6,510 nt of DNA, taken from assembly GCA_003527165.1 (NCBI GenBank), contig DPSI01000046.1, positions 5,591 to 12,100 on the forward strand, in the 5' to 3' direction. The notes under the pieces are model-generated. The model did not search any database, was not told where the DNA came from, and saw only the letters and a list, made by a program, of their open reading frames with translations. This stretch comes from Pseudomonas sp. (GTDB taxonomy: Bacteria > Pseudomonadota > Gammaproteobacteria > Pseudomonadales > Pseudomonadaceae). This document shows positions 1 to 6,510 of this stretch, in pieces (position 1 is the first letter of the stretch; each line of letters starts with the position of its first letter). The translations under genes were made by a program, and so were the position numbers.

Positions 1-283
1 CCAAGCCCTTAACCCATCACTGAAGATCGAGGGCTTGTTGCGCACCATGTACGATCCGCGCAGCAGCCTGACCAACGACGTCACCGAACAGCTCAAGACG
101 CATTTTGGCGAAAAACTCTACGACACGGTTATTCCGCGCAATGTGCGGTTGGCCGAAGCACCCAGTCATGGCATGCCGGCGTTGGTCTATGACAAGCAAT
201 CCAAGGGCGCCTTGGCCTATCTGGCATTGGCTGGCGAATTGTCGCGTCGTCAGCGCCGAGCCGCTCGCAGCGTAACCGCATAA
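1..283 (+). CDS. parA: Chromosome-partitioning ATPase ParA (Soj), C-terminal part only
   Basis: The frame is open from the left edge (first full codon at base 2) to a TAA at 281-283, giving the last 93 residues of a protein of roughly 260. ParA/Soj proteins are Walker-type ATPases that bind DNA non-specifically as ATP dimers. ParB stimulates their ATPase, and the pair moves replication origins apart. The Walker A and other nucleotide-binding motifs lie upstream of the window. What is visible is the characteristic C-terminal part: the segment LLRTMYDPRSSLTNDV, then the conserved IPRNVRLAEAPSHGMP block, then the closing helix ALAYLALAGEL with a basic tail rich in Arg (RRQRRAAR). The downstream parB and the match to Pseudomonas-type Soj support the call over other ParA-family members such as MinD. 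No start can be given because the gene enters from the left. Confidence 0.95.
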   Translation, partial: QALNPSLKIEGLLRTMYDPRSSLTNDVTEQLKTHFGEKLYDTVIPRNVRLAEAPSHGMPALVYDKQSKGALAYLALAGELSRRQRRAARSVTA

Positions 284-293
284 GGAATTTTTC

Positions 294-1166
294 ATGGCGA
301 CCAAAAAACGAGGCCTAGGACGCGGACTGGATGCCCTGCTCGGCGGCGCCAACGTGACGGCGGTACAAGAGGACGCTGCGCAGGGCGACGTGCTCGAACT
401 CCAGCAGTTGCCACTCGACGTGATTCAGCGCGGCAAGTACCAGCCGCGGCGCGACATCGACCCGGTGACCCTCGACGAACTGGCGCATTCGATTCGCACC
501 CAGGGCGTGATGCAGCCGATCGTTGTTCGCTCGATCGGCTCGGGCCGTTACGAGATCATTGCCGGTGAGCGTCGCTGGCGTGCCAGCCAGCAGGCGGGTC
601 TGGAAAAAATACCGGCATTGGTTCGCGACGTTTCCGATGAAGCGGCGATTGCCATGGCGCTAATCGAAAATATTCAGCGTGAGGATCTCAATCCGATCGA
701 GGAAGCGGTAGCACTGCAACGCCTGCAGCAGGAATTTCAGCTGACCCAGCAACAGGTCGCCGACGCTGTGGGCAAGTCGCGTGTGACCGTCAGCAACCTG
801 TTGCGTCTGATTGCCTTGCCGGATGAGATAAAGACGCTACTGTCTCATGGCGATCTGGAGATGGGGCACGCCCGGGCATTGTTGGGATTGCCTGCTGAAC
901 AGCAGGTCGAGGGTGCGCGTCATGTTGTCGCAAGAGGGCTCACTGTCCGTCAGACCGAAGCACTGGTTCGTCAGTGGTTAAGCAAGAAGGAAGATGAAAA
1001 ACCCGTGCCAAAGAGCGATCCGGACATTGCTCGCCTAGAGCAGCGATTGGCCGAGCGACTGGGCTCGCCAGTGCAGATCAAGCACGGCGAGAAGGGTAAG
1101 GGGCAGTTGGTGATTCGTTACAGTTCGCTCGATGAACTGCAGGGTGTGCTCGCGCACATTCGTTGA
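294..1166 (+). CDS. parB: Chromosome-partitioning protein ParB (Spo0J family)
   Basis: This 290-residue centromere-binding protein loads on parS sites, slides as a CTP-dependent clamp and stimulates ParA. The domains appear in the canonical order. The N-terminal ParA-contact peptide KKRGLGRGLDALLGG is at residues 4-18. The CTP-binding/ParB-N fold includes YQPRRD (49-54), the GERRWRAS box (91-98) and ENIQREDLNPIEEA (125-138). A helix-turn-helix for parS lies around 150-171 (LTQQQVADAVGKSRVTVSNL). After a charged linker (about 230-243) comes the C-terminal dimerisation domain (about 244-290, ending LDELQGVLAHIR). The ATG is chosen because it directly precedes the conserved ParA-contact peptide and has an AAGGAA Shine-Dalgarno (SD) at 282-287, overlapping the parA stop codon. 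The 10-bp gap to parA implies co-transcription and probably translational coupling. Length and sequence are typical of Pseudomonas ParB. Confidence 0.98.
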   Translation: MATKKRGLGRGLDALLGGANVTAVQEDAAQGDVLELQQLPLDVIQRGKYQPRRDIDPVTLDELAHSIRTQGVMQPIVVRSIGSGRYEIIAGERRWRASQQAGLEKIPALVRDVSDEAAIAMALIENIQREDLNPIEEAVALQRLQQEFQLTQQQVADAVGKSRVTVSNLLRLIALPDEIKTLLSHGDLEMGHARALLGLPAEQQVEGARHVVARGLTVRQTEALVRQWLSKKEDEKPVPKSDPDIARLEQRLAERLGSPVQIKHGEKGKGQLVIRYSSLDELQGVLAHIR

Positions 1167-1209
1167 TACAAAATAAATGTAGTGGCAGTCGGAAATTACT
1201 ACCTGAAGG

Positions 1210-1238
1210 TTGAACGCCGGGTGTGCTGCTCCTATACT
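1210..1238 (+). promoter_or_regulatory. Predicted sigma70 promoter of the atp operon
   Basis: TTGAAC at 1210-1215 (consensus TTGACA) is followed after exactly 17 bp by TATACT at 1233-1238 (consensus TATAAT), one mismatch in the -10 box. Transcription would begin near 1244-1247, just before a T6 run at 1247-1252. The site lies in the gap between parB and atpI, where the main atp promoter is expected. There is no extended -10 TG. It is predicted by pattern only; a start-site map would settle it. Confidence 0.7.
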
Positions 1239-1299
1239 CGCGGCGCTTTTTTGACTGCGGTCATTGAACACTGCCTACCGCAATAACGATGGATCCTCG

Positions 1300-2585
<1,286 letters not shown>

Positions 2586-2604
2586 CCGCTGAATCGGTTC
2601 GAAT

Positions 2605-2886
<282 letters not shown>

Positions 2887-2902
2887 GACTTTTCCGGTTC
2901 CT

Positions 2903-2929
2903 GATGGGGTTCGCGCGGCGAGCCCCGTT
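2903..2929 (+). other. Intercistronic RNA hairpin between atpE and atpF
   Basis: GGGGTTCGC (2906-2914) pairs with GCGAGCCCC (2918-2926) across a 3-nt GCG loop. This gives nine pairs including one U-G, and weaker pairs can extend it outward to 2903-2929. It starts about 20 nt after the atpE stop. The next bases are GTTGCCGTGG, not a U-tract, so it does not look like a Rho-independent terminator. A role in protecting or defining the 3' end of an abundant atpE segment, or in lowering expression of atpF relative to atpE, is plausible. Confidence 0.65.
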
Positions 2930-2979
2930 GCCGTGGAATTGACAACCGCGTCGAACGAGATAGCACGAGGTATATCGCT

Positions 2980-3450
2980 GTGAACATTAACTTGACGCTG
3001 TTCGGTCAAACGTTCGCCTTCGCTATTTTCGTCTGGTTTTGCATGAAGTACGTATGGCCGCCTATCACCAAGGCCATGCAGGAACGCCAGAAGAAAATCG
3101 CTGAAGGGCTGGACGCCGCAGGCCGTGCGCAGCAAGACCTAAAATTGGCTCAGGAAAAGGTTTCCAACACGCTCCGTGAGACCAAGGGGCAAGCTGCCCA
3201 GATCCTTGAGCAGGCTAACAAGCAGGCCAACGCGATCGTTGAGGAAGCCAAGCAGCAAGCGCGCGTCGAAGGCGAGCGTCTGGTCGCTGGGGCCCGCGCC
3301 GAAATCGAGCAGGAAGTGAATCGCGCCAAGGAACAACTTCGCAACCAGGTAGCGGCATTGGCCGTTATGGGTGCGGAGAAAATCCTGGAGTCCCAGGTGG
3401 ACGCCAAGGCGCACAACGATCTGGTCGAAAAACTGGCCTCCCAACTCTAA
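2980..3450 (+). CDS. atpF: F0F1 ATP synthase subunit b (AtpF)
   Basis: This 156-residue peripheral-stalk subunit works as a dimer that holds alpha3beta3 against rotation. It is exactly the length of E. coli b. A single membrane helix (about 5-26) includes the conserved FCMKYVWPP (20-28). The tether follows with R36 in QERQKKI, matching E. coli R36. A long Ala/Glu/Lys/Gln-rich, right-handed coiled-coil-type helix runs from about 38 to 122. The C-terminal delta-binding region contains [11 protein letters not shown] (127-137) and ends LVEKLASQL. The start is GTG at 2980, which gives [10 protein letters not shown], the standard b N-terminus. The SD is GAGG at 2967-2970 with a longish 9-nt spacer. 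A GTG start plus long spacing is compatible with lower output than atpE, as the b2 to c-ring ratio requires. atpH begins 12 bp after the stop. Confidence 0.97.
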   Translation: MNINLTLFGQTFAFAIFVWFCMKYVWPPITKAMQERQKKIAEGLDAAGRAQQDLKLAQEKVSNTLRETKGQAAQILEQANKQANAIVEEAKQQARVEGERLVAGARAEIEQEVNRAKEQLRNQVAALAVMGAEKILESQVDAKAHNDLVEKLASQL

Positions 3451-3462
3451 GCGAGGCAAGCG

Positions 3463-3999
3463 ATGATCAATACCCAGACGCTTGCTCGGCCCTATGCGAA
3501 GGCCGCTTTCGAGTTTGCCAGCACAGCTGGTCGGATCGATGCCTGGTCGGGCATGTTGAGCCTGGCTGCGGTCGCCGTTGAAGTCCCTGACGTTGCCGAA
3601 TTGCTGAAGAATCCACGGCTGACCAGCGAAAGCAAGGTCAAGACCCTGGTTCAGCTGTTCGGTAGCGATATCGATGAAGCGTTCCGCAACTTCGTCTCCA
3701 CGCTTGGCGAGAACGATCGCCTCGACGCGTTGCCGACGATTCGGGAGCTGTTCGAAGACCTCAAGGCAGAGGCCGAAAAGACACTCGACGTTGAAGTGCA
3801 GACAGCTTTCGAGCTGACCCCTGCGCAACTCCAAACCTTGGCTGCCGCCTTGTCGAAGCGGCTAGATCGTACCGTCAACCCCCAGCAGGTCGTGAACCCT
3901 GCGCTGATCGGCGGCGTTGTTATCCGCGCCGGCGATGTGGTTGTCGATGGTTCGGTCCGCGGCAAACTGAGCCAGTTGGCCGAATCGTTGAAATCCTGA
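3463..3999 (+). CDS. atpH: F0F1 ATP synthase subunit delta (AtpH)
   Basis: This 178-residue stalk protein (the mitochondrial OSCP equivalent) joins the b dimer to the top of the alpha3beta3 head. The N-terminal six-helix domain begins with the conserved [13 protein letters not shown] (7-19) and includes NPRLTSESK (50-58), [12 protein letters not shown] (76-87) and further helices to about 105. The C-terminal domain carries the family signature at about 148-169 ([11 protein letters not shown], then DGSVRGKL). The ATG at 3463 follows GAGG at 3453-3456 with a 6-nt spacer and puts the LARPYAKA motif at the usual position. The central part (about 35-145) differs considerably from remembered P. aeruginosa delta, but delta is the fastest-evolving F1 subunit. 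atpA begins 15 bp after the TGA. Confidence 0.97.
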   Translation: MINTQTLARPYAKAAFEFASTAGRIDAWSGMLSLAAVAVEVPDVAELLKNPRLTSESKVKTLVQLFGSDIDEAFRNFVSTLGENDRLDALPTIRELFEDLKAEAEKTLDVEVQTAFELTPAQLQTLAAALSKRLDRTVNPQQVVNPALIGGVVIRAGDVVVDGSVRGKLSQLAESLKS

Positions 4000-4014
4000 T
4001 TTGAGGGTCGTGGC

Positions 4015-5559
4015 ATGCAGCAACTGAATCCTTCCGAGATTAGTGAAATCATAAAGCAGCGCATCGGTAGTTCCGATGTGTCTGCTCAAGCGCGTAACGA
4101 AGGCACCGTCGTCAGCGTTTCCGACGGTATCGTACGTATTTATGGCCTGGCCGACGTGATGTACGGGGAGATGATCGAGTTCCCTGGCGGCGTTTACGGC
4201 ATGGCCTTGAACCTGGAGCAGGACTCCGTAGGTGCCGTGGTACTGGGCAGCTATCAGAGCCTGACCGAAGGCATGAGTGCCAAGTGCACCGGTCGCGTAC
4301 TGGAAGTTCCGGTCGGTCCGGAACTGCTGGGTCGTGTCGTCGATGCGCTGGGCAACCCGGTAGACGGCAAGGGACCGATCAACGCGCAGGCAACTGACGC
4401 GGTTGAAAAGGTCGCCCCGGGCGTGATCTGGCGTAAGTCGGTCGACCAGCCGGTACAGACCGGCTACAAGTCGGTCGACGCCATGATCCCGGTCGGCCGT
4501 GGTCAGCGTGAGCTGATCATCGGTGACCGCCAGATCGGTAAGACCGCACTGGCCATCGACGCGATCATCAACCAGCGCAACAGCGGCATCAAATGCGTCT
4601 ACGTCGCGATCGGCCAGAAGCAGTCGACCATCGCCAACGTGGTGCGCAAGCTGGAACAGCACGGCGCTCTGGAAAACACCATCATCGTTGCCGCTTCGGC
4701 TTCCGAGTCGGCTGCACTGCAGTTCCTGGCTCCGTACGCCGGCTGCACCATGGGTGAATACTTCCGTGACCGCGGTGAAGACGCGCTGATCGTTTATGAC
4801 GATCTGTCCAAGCAGGCTGTGGCCTATCGCCAGATTTCCCTGCTGCTGCGTCGTCCGCCGGGACGTGAAGCCTACCCAGGCGACGTGTTCTATCTCCACA
4901 GCCGCCTGCTGGAGCGTGCTTCGCGCGTTTCCGAAGAGTATGTCGAGAAGTTCACCAACGGCGCCGTGACCGGTAAGACCGGTTCCCTGACCGCTCTGCC
5001 GATCATCGAAACCCAGGCTGGTGACGTATCCGCGTTCGTTCCGACCAACGTGATTTCCATCACCGACGGTCAGATCTTCCTCGAATCGTCGATGTTCAAC
5101 GCGGGCATCCGTCCGGCCGTCAACGCCGGTATCTCAGTGTCCCGCGTCGGTGGCGCCGCGCAGACCAAGATCATCAAGAAACTGTCCGGCGGTATTCGTA
5201 CCGCGCTGGCCCAGTACCGTGAGCTGGCGGCTTTCGCTCAGTTCGCCTCCGACCTGGACGAAGCGACCCGCAAGCAGCTCGAGCATGGTCAGCGTGTGAC
5301 CGAGCTGATGAAGCAGAAGCAGTACGCGCCGATGTCCATTGCCGACATGGCGGTGTCTCTGTACGCGGCCGAGCGTGGCTACCTGCAGGACATCGAAGTA
5401 GCCAAGGTCGGTGCCTTCGAGCAGGCGTTGATTGCCTATTTCCACCATGAGCATGCTGCTCTGCTGGACAAGATCAACGTAAAGGGCGACTTCAACGACG
5501 AAATCGACGCAGGCATCAAGGCCGGTATCGAGTCGTTCAAGGCCACCCAATCCTGGTAA
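4015..5559 (+). CDS. atpA: F0F1 ATP synthase subunit alpha (AtpA)
   Basis: This 514-residue subunit alternates with beta in the F1 hexamer and carries non-catalytic nucleotide sites. An N-terminal delta-contact helix ([17 protein letters not shown]) precedes the beta-barrel domain (about 25-95). The nucleotide-binding domain has Walker A GDRQIGKT (170-177), [13 protein letters not shown] (198-210) and the Walker B strand ALIVYDD (257-263). It also contains [15 protein letters not shown] (276-290) and the signature [11 protein letters not shown] (373-383), in which R377 is the arginine finger (E. coli R376) reaching into the beta catalytic site. The C-terminal helical domain ends near ATQSW. 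The ATG follows GAGGGT (4003-4008) by 6 nt. The sequence is highly conserved with Pseudomonas AtpA, and codons are strongly biased to C/G-ending forms, as expected for an abundant protein. It is intact. Confidence 0.99.
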   Translation: MQQLNPSEISEIIKQRIGSSDVSAQARNEGTVVSVSDGIVRIYGLADVMYGEMIEFPGGVYGMALNLEQDSVGAVVLGSYQSLTEGMSAKCTGRVLEVPVGPELLGRVVDALGNPVDGKGPINAQATDAVEKVAPGVIWRKSVDQPVQTGYKSVDAMIPVGRGQRELIIGDRQIGKTALAIDAIINQRNSGIKCVYVAIGQKQSTIANVVRKLEQHGALENTIIVAASASESAALQFLAPYAGCTMGEYFRDRGEDALIVYDDLSKQAVAYRQISLLLRRPPGREAYPGDVFYLHSRLLERASRVSEEYVEKFTNGAVTGKTGSLTALPIIETQAGDVSAFVPTNVISITDGQIFLESSMFNAGIRPAVNAGISVSRVGGAAQTKIIKKLSGGIRTALAQYRELAAFAQFASDLDEATRKQLEHGQRVTELMKQKQYAPMSIADMAVSLYAAERGYLQDIEVAKVGAFEQALIAYFHHEHAALLDKINVKGDFNDEIDAGIKAGIESFKATQSW

Positions 5560-5562
5560 GCC

Positions 5563-5591
5563 GCAGCGGGAGCCGCAAGGCTCCCGCCTGC
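5563..5591 (+). other. Intercistronic RNA hairpin with GCAA tetraloop between atpA and atpG
   Basis: GCGGGAGCC (5566-5574) and GGCTCCCGC (5579-5587) form a perfect 9-bp stem closed by GCAA (5575-5578), a GNRA-type tetraloop. Bulging C5588 adds three more pairs, GCA (5563-5565) with TGC (5589-5591). The structure begins 4 nt after the atpA stop and ends 18 nt before the atpG ATG. The next bases (TAACCCGATAGG) contain no U-tract, so this is probably not an intrinsic terminator. A role in mRNA stability or in setting atpG translation below atpA (alpha3 to gamma1) is inferred. Confidence 0.75.
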
Positions 5592-5609
5592 TAACCCGAT
5601 AGGTGTCAA

Positions 5610-6473
5610 ATGGCAGGCGCAAAAGAGATTCGCAGCAAGATTGCGAGCATCAAAAGCACGCAGAAGATCACCAGCGCCATGGAAAAGGTGGCGGTCAGCA
5701 AGATGCGCAAGGCACAGATGCGTATGGCTGCCAGCCGTCCTTATGCGGAGCGGATCCAGCAGGTAATCGGCCATCTGGCCAATACCAATCCGGAGTACCG
5801 TCACCCGTTCATGGTTGAGCGACCGGTCAAGCGTGTCGGCTACATCGTCGTGTCTTCCGATCGTGGCCTGTGCGGTGGCTTGAACACCAACCTGTTCAAG
5901 GTGCTGGTCAAGCATATGAAGGAATGGCACGACAGCAATGTCGAGGCCGACCTGTGCGTAATCGGCAACAAGGGCGCGAGCTTCTTCCGCAGCTTCGGCG
6001 GTAACGTGGTCGCGGCAGTCAACGGGCTTGGCGAAGAGCCGTCGATCAACGATCTGATCGGTAGCGTCAAGGTCATGCTGGATGCCTTCGATCAGGGCCG
6101 TCTGGACCGTCTCTACCTGGTGTCGAACAAGTTCATCAACACCATGACGCAGAAGCCGACCGTAGCTCAGTTGCTACCGCTGGCGGCGAGCGACGATCAG
6201 ACCGCGCCGAAAGGTCAGTGGGATTATCTGTACGAACCCGATGCCCGGCAGCTGCTGGATGCGTTGCTGGTTCGCTATGTCGAGTCCCAGGTCTACCAGG
6301 CCGTGGTCGAAAACGGTGCCGCCGAACAGGCCGCCCGGATGATCGCCATGAAGAACGCAACCGACAATGCCGGTGAGCTGATCAGCGACTTGCAACTGGT
6401 CTACAACAAGGCCCGTCAGGCTGCGATCACGCAGGAAATTTCGGAAATCGTCGGCGGCGCTGCCGCGGTTTAA
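5610..6473 (+). CDS. atpG: F0F1 ATP synthase subunit gamma (AtpG)
   Basis: This 287-residue central rotor shaft has the same length as E. coli gamma. Its N- and C-terminal helices form an antiparallel coiled coil inside alpha3beta3. The N-terminal helix [20 protein letters not shown] continues to M24 (E. coli Met23 in mature numbering) and [18 protein letters not shown]. The central Rossmann-like domain contains [13 protein letters not shown] (80-92), [10 protein letters not shown] (117-126) and VSNKFINTM (171-179). The C-terminal helix carries [27 protein letters not shown] and [24 protein letters not shown], split across about 225-287 and ending in the usual GAAAV. The ATG uses AGGTG (5601-5605), which pairs with the 3' part of the anti-SD, hence the short spacer. 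The protein reads as clearly Pseudomonas-type. It lies 50 bp after atpA, with a stable hairpin in the gap. Confidence 0.99.
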   Translation: MAGAKEIRSKIASIKSTQKITSAMEKVAVSKMRKAQMRMAASRPYAERIQQVIGHLANTNPEYRHPFMVERPVKRVGYIVVSSDRGLCGGLNTNLFKVLVKHMKEWHDSNVEADLCVIGNKGASFFRSFGGNVVAAVNGLGEEPSINDLIGSVKVMLDAFDQGRLDRLYLVSNKFINTMTQKPTVAQLLPLAASDDQTAPKGQWDYLYEPDARQLLDALLVRYVESQVYQAVVENGAAEQAARMIAMKNATDNAGELISDLQLVYNKARQAAITQEISEIVGGAAAV

Positions 6474-6503
6474 GAACGGTTCAAATATTCAGAGGAACCA
6501 AAC

Positions 6504-6510
6504 ATGAGTA
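6504..6510 (+). CDS. atpD: F0F1 ATP synthase subunit beta (AtpD), first codons only
   Basis: Only ATG AGT A is in the window before the right edge, so the protein itself cannot be read. The call rests on position. The invariant proteobacterial order is atpA-atpG-atpD, an AGAGGAA SD at 6491-6497 sits 6 nt before the ATG, and beta subunits of this group commonly begin Met-Ser. The gap to atpG is 30 bp. Beta carries the catalytic ATP sites of F1. Confidence 0.85.

Noticed and set aside
1179..1202. Possible terminator hairpin after parB (GTAGT ... ACTAC)
   Set aside because: The stem is only 5 bp plus two G-U pairs around a 10-nt loop, with no U-tract following.
1215..1252. CGCCG/CGGCG pairing followed by T6, resembling an intrinsic terminator for parAB
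   Set aside because: The loop would be 21 nt and the stem 5 bp, and the -10 box sits within the loop. The promoter reading explains the region better, although weak read-through control cannot be excluded.
3862..4899. Long antisense open frame of about 345 codons opposite atpH/atpA
   Set aside because: It mirrors the strongly biased atpA codons, shows no family motif and has no convincing SD. It is a shadow of atpA.

Overview
The window is a stretch of gammaproteobacterial chromosome carrying the end of a chromosome-partitioning locus followed by the F1Fo ATP synthase operon, all on the + strand. The order is parA (3' end only), parB, atpI, atpB, atpE, atpF, atpH, atpA, atpG, then the first codons of atpD. 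The parAB-atp adjacency is the usual origin-proximal arrangement in Pseudomonas and relatives. ParB, the alpha subunit and the gamma subunit read very much like Pseudomonas proteins, so the host is most likely a member of the Pseudomonadaceae or a close relative. This is an inference from remembered protein sequences; no search was run.

Layout. 1-283 holds the last 93 residues of ParA, with parB starting 10 bp later (294-1166). After parB, a gap of about 130 bp holds a good sigma70-type promoter (TTGAAC, 17 bp, TATACT at 1210-1238) that should drive the atp operon. The Fo-related genes follow: atpI (GTG start at 1300), atpB (subunit a), atpE (subunit c) and atpF (subunit b, GTG start). Then come the F1 genes atpH (delta), atpA (alpha), atpG (gamma) and the start of atpD (beta). 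All reading frames are intact, with the expected family lengths and catalytic or proton-path residues. Intergenic gaps are 14-93 bp, and there is no sign of insertion, frameshift or decay.

The products form one machine. Subunit a and the c-ring conduct protons, b and delta form the peripheral stalk, gamma is the rotor shaft, and alpha/beta make ATP. AtpI assists assembly. ParA and ParB segregate the nearby replication origin and are functionally separate from ATP synthesis.

No previously undescribed system is visible. The points worth a second look are regulatory and evolutionary. Two strong intercistronic hairpins lack U-tracts (atpE/atpF, and atpA/atpG with a GCAA tetraloop). A G-poor, U/A-rich leader precedes atpE. 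Subunits a and c (and less clearly b and delta) look unlike the typical Pseudomonas versions, while ParB, alpha and gamma look typical, which raises the possibility of a mosaic operon.
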